A DNA stretch of 13,974 nt from Clostridia bacterium (GTDB taxonomy: Bacteria > Bacillota > Clostridia > Christensenellales > CAG-138): NCBI GenBank assembly GCA_016293975.1, contig JAEDCW010000047.1, positions 1 through 13,974 of the forward strand, given 5' to 3'. Position numbers and translations under genes: made by a program. The notes beneath the pieces were generated by a model that did not search any database, had not been told where the DNA came from, and saw only the letters and a program-made list of their open reading frames with translations. Positions 7,201-12,939 of the stretch are shown here, piece after piece; the stretch's first letter is position 1; each line of letters begins with the position of its first letter.

Positions 7201-8205
7201 GACGAGCTAAAGATCACAGTCGATAAGAACAAGGCTATGAAGTACATGCTTACGGTCGCTCAGGTATACCAACAGCTTGCGGAAAAGCTTCAGAGTACGG
7301 TAGATGCCTCTAACATAACTATCGATGAAAACGAGTATGCCGTCACAGTCAGCAAGGACAGGGATATGCTTCCCACTGATGAGAACATACTCAACTTAGA
7401 GCTGACATCGGGAAACAGCGATGAGAAGGTATTGTTGGGCGATATAGCGACTCTAAGCACACAGGACGGTTACGCATCTATCGAGAGGAGCAACTACATC
7501 AGGGTGTGCGAGATTACCGCAGAGGTCGACGCAGACCATAACATAGGTATCGTGGGTAATCAGGTAAACGAGTTCATAGCCGAATACGATATGCCGGACG
7601 GTTACAGCGTTTCAGAGATGGGTGAAAACAAGCTTATTACAGACATGTTGAGCGATTTTGGACTAATGATCGTCCTTGCAATAGTCTTGATATATGCTAT
7701 AATGGTGGCGCAGTTCCAGTCGTTCTTGTCGCCGTTCATAATCATGGTGACCATGCCTCTCGCGTTTACCGGAGCATTGCTGATGCTGTGGATTTGCGGA
7801 TTCAATATCAGCATTATTGCCGCTGTGGGTATGTTGGTGCTAGTGGGCATAGTCGTAAATAACGGCATTGTCTTCATAGACTTTACAGTTAAGCTCAGGC
7901 AAGAAGGTAAGAGTAGACACGAAGCACTGATCGAAGCGGGTAAGAACAGGTTAAGACCTATAATGATGACTACGCTCACGACAATACTGGGACTTATGAC
8001 ACTTCTCTTTGGAGTAGGCACAGGCGCTGACATGTTACAGCCCATGGCTGTGGTTGTAGTAGGAGGATTGAGCTATGCAACAATTCTGACACTCATAGTA
8101 GTGCCGGTGTTGTACGATATGATTTGCAAACGTCAACCAAGAAACGCCTCTGCGATGCTTCAGAAGGAAAAACAACAGGAAAAAGAGGTAGCATATGAAA
8201 TCTAA
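4213..8205 (+). CDS. RND-superfamily efflux transporter with a large coiled-coil hairpin insertion
   Basis: A proton-driven inner-membrane pump of the AcrB/SwrC (HAE1) type, 1330 residues against about 1020-1060 usual. TM1 is at about 10-29, TM2-TM6 at 635-785, TM7 at 818-838 and TM8-TM12 at 1148-1302. The first extracytoplasmic domain is about 32-625, the second about 845-1145. TM4 carries GMLVDNSIVTIEN, with D701 in the proton-relay position of AcrB D407 and N702 replacing D408. TM10 has GIVVNNGIVFIDF, with Asn where AcrB has K940, as in many non-enterobacterial homologues. Residues about 198-488 are heptad-like, rich in Ala, Glu, Gln and Leu, and absent from AcrB. They split the docking subdomain between its first strand (EEYISIQLSS) and the helix resuming at TITADMIANLLTAENF. 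Breaks at GVNNLSAL (287-294), ALPEGEEY (335-342) and GNPSA (399-403) suggest an antiparallel hairpin. No adaptor or outer-membrane factor gene is adjacent. The next gene overlaps by 11 bases. Substrate unknown. Confidence 0.93.
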   Translation: MLPSFSVKKPLTVIIAVCLVIVLGVISFTNLSTDLLPSMNFPYVVLYTTYAGASPEKVETALTKPMESAIATLSGVSEVRSISAENVSMIVIEYTEETDVDSAMIELSSRVDMVTAQLEDTVGSPVFMKINPDMIPIAAISVSVDNMGGADLSRFVNNNIMPSLERVDGVAQVNAVGMTEEYISIQLSSRKIGRINHHILAAVDEELARVETELNKGWDELDSGREQLDAQTEGGEAQIERARIKIAAAKQRINAALAELKLRERETKETLVTLTEQKQQIERLIDGVNNLSALNASIQVAEGAINALDAVIAETEQGLAALYTRLAELEAELAALPEGEEYDAERERLEMEIANLNKAISSAVSAIDSLNSQREILVSKYNELVAQRDAIVAALESMGNPSAAELSEMLVQINAGIEVCEAGLETIAETRAELEATLTELNNQEASLNAGQIQLIVSSAEAEQALAEAEAELVAAQEQFELARDEALKKADIGGTITADMIANLLTAENFSLPAGYVCRDEDRLAVKVGEPFASIDEVKDLELITIEEADIGTITLEEVADVAILDSSDEVYARLNDSDGLLMTLQKQSEYSTTGVSRNLREAIEEINETVEGAHVVMLMDQGVYIDIVIGTVIENLLYGAVLAIVILFLFLRSARSTLIVGVSIPISLMLAIVLMYFSNVNLNVLSLAGLALGVGMLVDNSIVTIENIYRLRQRGTSVMRAAVEGAKQITGPIIASTLTTICVFLPIAFTQGLTKELFGDMGLTIAFSLISSLLVALTLVPAMSSTILKDKEQKESKLHKKVTEIYGKILAWCLDRKWVPLGLAVILFAVSIFAALNMGSEFIPDSDFSEIMVTMTAEEGTTQEEQRHAAEEFMNRLLNIESVKTVGLMEGGGTMSLSTGESSMYSMYVVLEENRKVTSMTVSQEIVDAAEDLPFTVSARNTLSNLTSYLGSGIDLYVQGDDLSELSRICDELAAGLETIEGVYNVKTSLSETSDELKITVDKNKAMKYMLTVAQVYQQLAEKLQSTVDASNITIDENEYAVTVSKDRDMLPTDENILNLELTSGNSDEKVLLGDIATLSTQDGYASIERSNYIRVCEITAEVDADHNIGIVGNQVNEFIAEYDMPDGYSVSEMGENKLITDMLSDFGLMIVLAIVLIYAIMVAQFQSFLSPFIIMVTMPLAFTGALLMLWICGFNISIIAAVGMLVLVGIVVNNGIVFIDFTVKLRQEGKSRHEALIEAGKNRLRPIMMTTLTTILGLMTLLFGVGTGADMLQPMAVVVVGGLSYATILTLIVVPVLYDMICKRQPRNASAMLQKEKQQEKEVAYEI

Positions 8206-8863
8206 AAAATCTCTGGTAATAGGTGTAGCGCTCTTGTGTCTTTTGGGCATTCTGCTCTCTTCGTGCGACATATTTGCGACACCCGAGCCTATAGTTACCC
8301 CCACAATCGAGCCGACACAGGAGCCGATTCCGACACCGACACCCGTACCGCTGTTCAAGACTGATAGCTTTGAGTACCTAAAGCATGAGAATCATATCGA
8401 GCTCGTCAAATACATAGGCACGGATTTGTTCGTGACTATGCCGGACTATATCGATTTTCTGCCTGTTACGCACATTGGAGATGAGGCGTTTGCCGGCACG
8501 AACGTCACATATGTGGATTTAGGGCCTAATGTGACGACACTCGGAGAAAGGGTGTTCATGGGCTGCGCATCGCTTTCGAGTATAGGCGTAAAGGATAAGC
8601 TGGAAACAGTCGGAAAGGAAGCGTTCAAGGACTGCATATTGCTTGGCGGAATATCGTTTTCAGCTGCACCGCTTACGACAATAGGTGAGGGCGCATTCAG
8701 CGGTTGTACTTCGTTTACGAGCATTACGATTACAGGCAGCGTTACAGAAATAGGTGAAAACGCATTCCTGAATTGCAGCACGGCATTGACGATATACGCG
8801 CCTTCCGGTTCATATGGCGAGACGTATGCAGTAGAGAATTTCATACGCTACAGCTCCAACTGA
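8195..8863 (+). CDS. BspA-like leucine-rich-repeat lipoprotein
   Basis: A 222-residue secreted lipoprotein. The signal peptide MKSKKSLVIGVALLCLLGIL ends in the lipobox LSSC, so Cys24 would be lipidated and the protein held on the outer face of the membrane. Residues 29-52 form a Pro/Thr/Glu-rich linker (EPTQEPIPTPTPVP). The rest is a BspA/LRR_5-type domain with five copies of the signature T.[IVL]G..[AV]F..C, starting near residues 92, 114, 137, 161 and 184 (THIGDEAF, TTLGERVF, ETVGKEAF, TTIGEGAF, TEIGENAF). The domain usually acts in binding proteins or surfaces. The start overlaps the last 11 bases of the transporter gene, in another frame, with a GAGGT site 6 bases before ATG inside the transporter gene. 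Translation is therefore probably coupled, and the lipoprotein may be a pump partner. That link is inferred from gene order only. A terminator follows. Confidence 0.88.
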   Translation: MKSKKSLVIGVALLCLLGILLSSCDIFATPEPIVTPTIEPTQEPIPTPTPVPLFKTDSFEYLKHENHIELVKYIGTDLFVTMPDYIDFLPVTHIGDEAFAGTNVTYVDLGPNVTTLGERVFMGCASLSSIGVKDKLETVGKEAFKDCILLGGISFSAAPLTTIGEGAFSGCTSFTSITITGSVTEIGENAFLNCSTALTIYAPSGSYGETYAVENFIRYSSN

Positions 8864-8880
8864 TATTATTTGTTAATACA

Positions 8881-8909
8881 AAAGCAGCTTTTCATGGGCT
8901 GCTTTTTTT
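8881..8909 (+). terminator. Rho-independent terminator of the RND-lipoprotein operon
   Basis: AAAGCAGC (8881-8888) and GCTGCTTT (8898-8905) form a perfect 8-bp stem with a 9-base loop, followed by a run of T to 8909. It lies 17 bases after the lipoprotein stop codon. Between here and 9031 I see nothing coding or structured. Confidence 0.88.
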
Positions 8910-9031
8910 CTGTTCCTGTTGTCAATGTGATGTTACAAACAAGGAAAGCTATAGGCGATCTGGAAGATGCGGCGTGGTTGGTTCTCAGTAAGTCACATTT
9001 TTTTGCGGAAATCTGCTGTACAAAGCCATAG

Positions 9032-9061
9032 AAAAAAGACCGCCAATAATGGTCGGTCTTT
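9032..9061 (-). terminator. Rho-independent terminator of rpsT
   Basis: In the minus direction AAAGACCG (complement of 9054-9061) and CGGTCTTT (complement of 9035-9042) form an 8-bp stem with an 11-base loop, followed by further T to 9032. It begins 13 bases past the rpsT stop. Confidence 0.9.
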
Positions 9062-9074
9062 ATCGGCGCATGGC

Positions 9075-9335
9075 TTATTTTGCCTGAAGCTTAATAGCCA
9101 ACTGAGCCTTCTTGCGATTAGCGGCGTTCTTATGAAGTACACCCTTGGTAACAGCTTTATCTACCATGCTGACAGCGTTTGTATATGTCGTCTTGATAGC
9201 GCCCTCGTCACCTGATGCCAATGCGCTGTCAAACCTCTTTATAGCGGTCTTAACGCTTGAAGTAATCATGCGGTTGCGCAGATTCCTCTTTGCTGAAGTG
9301 CCGATGCTCTTGATAGCGGACTTGTAGTGAGCCAA
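9075..9335 (-). CDS. rpsT: 30S ribosomal protein bS20, probable TTG start
   Basis: bS20 is a small basic protein that binds 16S rRNA early in 30S assembly. The 86 residues M-AHYKSAIKSIGTSAKRNLRN to the end align along the whole family length, with the usual Lys/Arg-rich three-helix bundle and the C-terminal KGVLHKNAANRKKAQLA segment. The start is a choice: a GTG at 9344 is in frame but directly abuts the AAGGGG ribosome binding site and adds three residues (M-K-C) unlike the family, and the ATG within the same stretch is out of frame. The TTG at 9335 stands 6 bases after AGGGGGTG and gives the canonical short N-terminus. Escherichia coli rpsT also starts with UUG, and the weak start there takes part in autogenous control. 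The gene has its own promoter and terminator and is not beside its usual neighbours lepA, gpr or holA. Confidence 0.95.
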   Translation of the reverse strand: MAHYKSAIKSIGTSAKRNLRNRMITSSVKTAIKRFDSALASGDEGAIKTTYTNAVSMVDKAVTKGVLHKNAANRKKAQLAIKLQAK

Positions 9336-9386
9336 ACATTTCACCCCCTTGTAACGAAATCAGTCGAGTTTACACTCAAACACGGC

Positions 9387-9415
9387 ATTATACCATGCTA
9401 TTTAACGCCGTGCAA
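9387..9415 (-). promoter_or_regulatory. Sigma-A promoter of rpsT
   Basis: On the minus strand -35 TTGCAC (9410-9415), a 17-base spacer and -10 TATAAT (9387-9392) preceded by TGG, an extended -10. Strong promoter, as expected for a ribosomal protein gene. Repeated CGGCRTT elements flank it (see findings). Confidence 0.85.
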
Positions 9416-9449
9416 GGGTTAAAACGCAATATACAACGCCGCGTACTAA

Positions 9450-10850
9450 TCAATCCTTATCCGATTGCAAATCGTCATTTGATCCCTCTGTTTCCTCTGC
9501 AGCTCCCCTGCGGGCAGTCTTGTCGACACCAGCGCTGGATTCCTTCCTGAACAAAACCATTACGGTATCGAGTATGAGCTTTATATCCAGCGGGAAGGAG
9601 TAGTGCTTTATGTACATAAGGTCCAGCATGAGCTTGTCCCTCGGGTCAGTGGTGTATCTGCCGAGTATTTGAGCATAGCCGGTTATGCCACACTTTACTG
9701 ACAGACGTTGCTCGAATTCGGGAAGCTCCTGTTCTATCTGCTCGTAGAAGAACGGACGCTCTGGGCGCGGACCCACGATAGACATATCGCCTATAAGCAC
9801 ATTGATAAATTGCGGAAGCTCGTCTATCCTCGTTGATCGCATGAAGCGTCCAATCTTTGTTATGCGTGGGTCGTCCTTTTCAGCTAAAACCGGGCCGTCG
9901 AATTTCTCCGCATCGGGTATCATAGAGCGCAGCTTGATTACCTTAAATAGCTTTTTATTCCGCGTATAGCGCTCCTGCAGGTAGAAAGGGCTATGCCAGT
10001 CTGAGAGGAATATTATGAGCGCACATACTAGTATGATGGGCGAGAGGAACACGAGTGCAACAGTGGATACAATGACGTCGAATATTCGCTTTAACAGTCG
10101 TTGACTCTTTGTAAGACCGTAGCTGTGCACGAGTATTAAAAGAAGGTCGTCACATTGCTCGGTCTGCGCCTTTGTCATCATAATATCTGTATAGTCGGGA
10201 CGCATAAGCACGCTCTTGTTATGTATGGCGCAAATCCCAAGCAGTCTGTATTTATCTTCGGTCACAAGCGTACCAAGGAGCACTGCAGGACATCTGGCGA
10301 TGGCTTCTTCTATATTCTTGTCTTTAGGTGAGATTATGTCTGCAACGGTATAACGCCTGCTGAACTGATTTACGACGTCTTTAATCCAGTATTCCGTCTT
10401 CATGTCGGTAATGAACAGCGCTTTAACAGGCGGACATTTGCTGAAGTATATGTGTTGTGAAATGTAAAGCCATAAGGGAGACAAGAAAAGCATAATGACC
10501 GTGTGTACGAGCATGAGCTTCTTGCTTACGGCGCTTCCGATAATAAAATACGGCAGAGCAAGGGTCGCAACGCCAGCTATAGCTATTGAAATCACGACGC
10601 CATAGGCGAGCATGTGCAGACGTTTTCCACCGAAATTCAAGCAATCCACTGAAAATACGGATGTAAGCAGTATTATGCTGTAGGAAAGATAGGTTATTCC
10701 GAAGCGGAGATGTATCGCATCTCCCCATATGTATACTGAAATAATGCCCGAAGCATACAGTGAGACTGCGGTTAGTCCCAAAAGTAGTATTACAGATGCC
10801 CAGCGCGATATGGTTTCACCCAGCGGATGGGCTTTCGAAGGCTGAATCAT
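9450..10850 (-). CDS. Polyprenyl-phosphate sugar-phosphate transferase (WbaP/EpsE-type initiating enzyme)
   Basis: A 466-residue polytopic phosphoglycosyl transferase that starts a cell-surface glycan by moving a sugar phosphate from a UDP-sugar to undecaprenyl phosphate at the inner membrane. Four N-terminal membrane helices (about 17-40, 51-70, 78-105, 110-131) are followed by a cytoplasmic nucleotide-binding-like domain (about 140-245) with no obvious catalytic motif. The bacterial sugar transferase domain (about 251-440) comes last. It begins with the re-entrant helix LLKRIFDVIVSTVALVFLSP, then LFKVIKLRSM, the catalytic Asp-Glu pair D343/E344 in RSTRIDELPQF, and GDMSIVGPRPERP. The tail (about 440-466) is polar and acidic. 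GAAAGGA precedes the ATG. The GT2 gene ends 35 bases upstream, so this is the last gene of the operon. No convincing terminator follows, so some transcripts may run into rpsT. The sugar donor cannot be told from sequence. Confidence 0.92.
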   Translation of the reverse strand: MIQPSKAHPLGETISRWASVILLLGLTAVSLYASGIISVYIWGDAIHLRFGITYLSYSIILLTSVFSVDCLNFGGKRLHMLAYGVVISIAIAGVATLALPYFIIGSAVSKKLMLVHTVIMLFLSPLWLYISQHIYFSKCPPVKALFITDMKTEYWIKDVVNQFSRRYTVADIISPKDKNIEEAIARCPAVLLGTLVTEDKYRLLGICAIHNKSVLMRPDYTDIMMTKAQTEQCDDLLLILVHSYGLTKSQRLLKRIFDVIVSTVALVFLSPIILVCALIIFLSDWHSPFYLQERYTRNKKLFKVIKLRSMIPDAEKFDGPVLAEKDDPRITKIGRFMRSTRIDELPQFINVLIGDMSIVGPRPERPFFYEQIEQELPEFEQRLSVKCGITGYAQILGRYTTDPRDKLMLDLMYIKHYSFPLDIKLILDTVMVLFRKESSAGVDKTARRGAAEETEGSNDDLQSDKD

Positions 10851-10885
10851 AGTGTTCCTTTCGTAAACTGCCGGGACAGCTTGTC

Positions 10886-11683
10886 TCAGCGAATCATGTT
10901 CTTGTACTTACGAAGCTTTCTAAGTATGTAATTATACATTAGTACACTGCTCTTGCCAATACCGAGTCCAAGGTGCTTCCTGTAGATACTATAAGTTGCC
11001 ATTGCGGATTTGAGCTTGTTGCTCGACTTTGTGCCATCCATAAAGCGATAGTCGGTGAGAGGTATATCGATTCCCAACAGCTCTCCACAGTCCCTCACGC
11101 AATCGAGCCAGCACACATAGTCCTCGTGCATAAAGTCGTTTGTAAACGGGTGGGCCTTTATAAGCTCCCGTTTTGCCATCACGGTTGAACAGCCTATAGT
11201 GTTTTCCTTTATGAGCTCATCGAAAGTTATGACGGGGGAGACGTGCTGTATTTTTCCGAGAGAATTAAGCTCCCTGTCGACAAGTTTATATGCGGTACAT
11301 GAAAATACGCTGTCGTTTTCGCGCATCAGCGTGAGCTGTGTCTCAAGCTTTTCGGGAAGAAATATATCGTCACAGTCGAGAAAAGCAATGTACTCTCCAC
11401 GGGCACTTTCGACGCCTCGATTCCTCGAACCCGCCGCAAACAGCGATGTTTCGTTCTTCAACACTATAAAGCGCTCATCGATTTTTGCATACTCATTTGC
11501 AATGTCGAACGTGTTGTCTGTTGAACAATCGTCAATCACTATACACTCAAAGTCACAAAAGCCCTGGGCCTTTACACTGTCCAGAGCATCACGTATATAA
11601 GCCGCACCGTTGTACGCAGGTATTACAATCGAACAAAGCGGTCTCTGCGACCGATTGCTACTTGAAATGCTTTTAGAAGTCAC
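10886..11683 (-). CDS. GT2-family glycosyltransferase
   Basis: A 265-residue GT-A fold family 2 glycosyltransferase, cytoplasmic or peripheral at the membrane, expected to add a sugar to a lipid-linked glycan. Seen: the opening strand CSIVIPAYNGAAYI (17-30), the nucleotide-contact D51/D52 in IDDCSTDNTF, the DxD-type metal motif FLDCDD (D103/D105/D106), and HEDYVCWL (E187/D188), the usual site of the catalytic base. The C-terminal 40 residues are basic (RKLRKYKNMIR). The start is GTG at 11683, with AGGAG 9 bases upstream. That AGGAG overlaps the last codons and stop of the LCP gene, and the intergenic gap is only 6 bases, so translation is probably coupled. It is the middle gene of the polysaccharide operon. 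Acceptor and donor are not predictable from these motifs. Confidence 0.93.
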   Translation of the reverse strand: MTSKSISSSNRSQRPLCSIVIPAYNGAAYIRDALDSVKAQGFCDFECIVIDDCSTDNTFDIANEYAKIDERFIVLKNETSLFAAGSRNRGVESARGEYIAFLDCDDIFLPEKLETQLTLMRENDSVFSCTAYKLVDRELNSLGKIQHVSPVITFDELIKENTIGCSTVMAKRELIKAHPFTNDFMHEDYVCWLDCVRDCGELLGIDIPLTDYRFMDGTKSSNKLKSAMATYSIYRKHLGLGIGKSSVLMYNYILRKLRKYKNMIR

Positions 11684-11689
11684 TGCTAG

Positions 11690-12766
11690 TTACTCCTGAG
11701 GCTGTTCAACGGCATAACCGAACATGAAATCATGTAGTAAATCCCTGTTGGCATCAAAATCACAGACTATGACCTCCATGTTCTTTTTCTTTTCGTATTT
11801 CCATGTGCCGTCGACGGGCACTCTGTTCTGAACGAGGTCGTAGGTTAAGAATGTACCAAGCTTGGCCATCATATTAAGCAAATCGCTCTTGCCTATGTCC
11901 GTGGTTATAAGGGGCAGTATGTCGTCTGCGACATCGAGCAATTTTGTTACTCCTGCCGCTTTTCCCTGCACAAAAAGCTGCTTTAAGACCTCGCGCTGTC
12001 TTGACGTGCGCACAAAGTCGGAGTCTAATTTTCTGATTCTTGCGTAACCGAGTGCCTGCTTGCCGTTGAGTGTCTGGAGACCGTAGTTATCGAGCAAACC
12101 ATCGGTTATAGGCGTATGGCCGAGTTCGCGATTAAGGTCTTTAACGTTCTTGTTGAGATGGTACAGCTCGCTCTTGGAGACATCGATTTGAACGCCTCCG
12201 ACAGCGTCTATAACTTGGATAAACGCGGTAAAGTCGACCTTAACGTACCAATCTATGTTAACGCTATAGTAATTCTTAAGCGTCTGCTTCAATAACGGAG
12301 CGCCGCCGAAGTTATATGCGGCGTTCAGCCTGTTGCTTCCATGACCTGGTATTTCAACATATGTGTCGCGCATGAAGGAAGTAATGACAATGCGCTTTGT
12401 CGTGGGGTTTATGGTGACAAGCATCATCGTATCCGAACGGCCCGTCTCACTGGGCGTTCTTGCATCCGTACCTATAAGCAGTATGTTGTACACATCATCC
12501 TTTTCAGGCACTTCGTCATCGACAAGGGGAGTAGCCGATGGGTTTGTGGACAAATTCTGTGTGCTCTGTGGCACTATGTTGAGCTTGTTGTAGTAGTAAT
12601 CGAACATAATGTAAAAAGCCGCCGTGCCGAGCAATACGAGAGCAAGCAGACACGACAATACGATTATGAGAGCCTTTTTCCCTTTTTTTCGCTTTTTTTG
12701 GGGTTTCTCGTCCTCATAGACTTTCTGACTATTAAATATCTTATCATCATGCTTGATTTCGTTCAT
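11690..12766 (-). CDS. LytR-CpsA-Psr (LCP) family wall glycopolymer transferase
   Basis: LCP proteins move undecaprenyl-pyrophosphate-linked polymers (teichoic acids, capsule) onto peptidoglycan on the outer face of the membrane. The 358 residues show a cytoplasmic basic stretch (PQKKRKKGKK, 22-31), one membrane helix (about 32-55), a Ser/Thr/Pro/Asn linker (64-90), and the LCP domain (about 92-250). That domain has NILLIGTDAR, GRSDTMMLVTINP, the Arg/Asp strand SFMRDTYVEIPG (R133, D134), NRLNAAYNFGG, DAVGGVQIDV, and the later arginines in YARIRKLDSDFVRTSRQRE that bind the pyrophosphate in known structures. The start ATG has AAGGGG 8 bases upstream. It is first of a three-gene operon with the GT2 and the sugar-phosphate transferase, so it most likely anchors the glycan those enzymes begin. 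Confidence 0.95.
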   Translation of the reverse strand: MNEIKHDDKIFNSQKVYEDEKPQKKRKKGKKALIIVLSCLLALVLLGTAAFYIMFDYYYNKLNIVPQSTQNLSTNPSATPLVDDEVPEKDDVYNILLIGTDARTPSETGRSDTMMLVTINPTTKRIVITSFMRDTYVEIPGHGSNRLNAAYNFGGAPLLKQTLKNYYSVNIDWYVKVDFTAFIQVIDAVGGVQIDVSKSELYHLNKNVKDLNRELGHTPITDGLLDNYGLQTLNGKQALGYARIRKLDSDFVRTSRQREVLKQLFVQGKAAGVTKLLDVADDILPLITTDIGKSDLLNMMAKLGTFLTYDLVQNRVPVDGTWKYEKKKNMEVIVCDFDANRDLLHDFMFGYAVEQPQE

Positions 12767-12810
12767 ACACGATCCCCTTAGTTTAGTAACGAATACACAC
12801 GTATAATGGA

Positions 12811-12839
12811 ATGTTACCAGAAATAAGCCCGAATGTCAA
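12811..12839 (-). promoter_or_regulatory. Sigma-A promoter of the LCP-GT2-transferase operon
   Basis: On the minus strand a perfect -35 TTGACA (12834-12839), a 17-base spacer and -10 TAACAT (12811-12816) preceded by TGG as an extended -10. It is 45 bases from the LCP start codon. It stands back to back with the promoter of the divergent lipoprotein gene. Confidence 0.85.
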
Positions 12840-12892
12840 ACCGAGGCAGCCGGATAGAGGGAGAGAGGGGATATGGGGAATAGTGATGGGAC

Positions 12893-12921
12893 TTGACTAT
12901 CAAAGCAGATGGCAATAGAAT
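12893..12921 (+). promoter_or_regulatory. Sigma-A promoter of the DUF3048 lipoprotein gene
   Basis: -35 TTGACT (12893-12898), 17-base spacer, -10 TAGAAT (12916-12921). The predicted RNA start would be near 12928, giving a very short leader that starts at or next to the GAGGTG ribosome binding site, so the true start point may differ. Confidence 0.65.
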
Positions 12922-12939
12922 TGATACGAGGTGATGATA

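Noticed and set aside
9416..9449. Possible terminator after the sugar-phosphate transferase gene
   Set aside because: Only a 3-4 base-pair stem (ACGC/GCGT) with a long loop and four T can be drawn; too weak to call.
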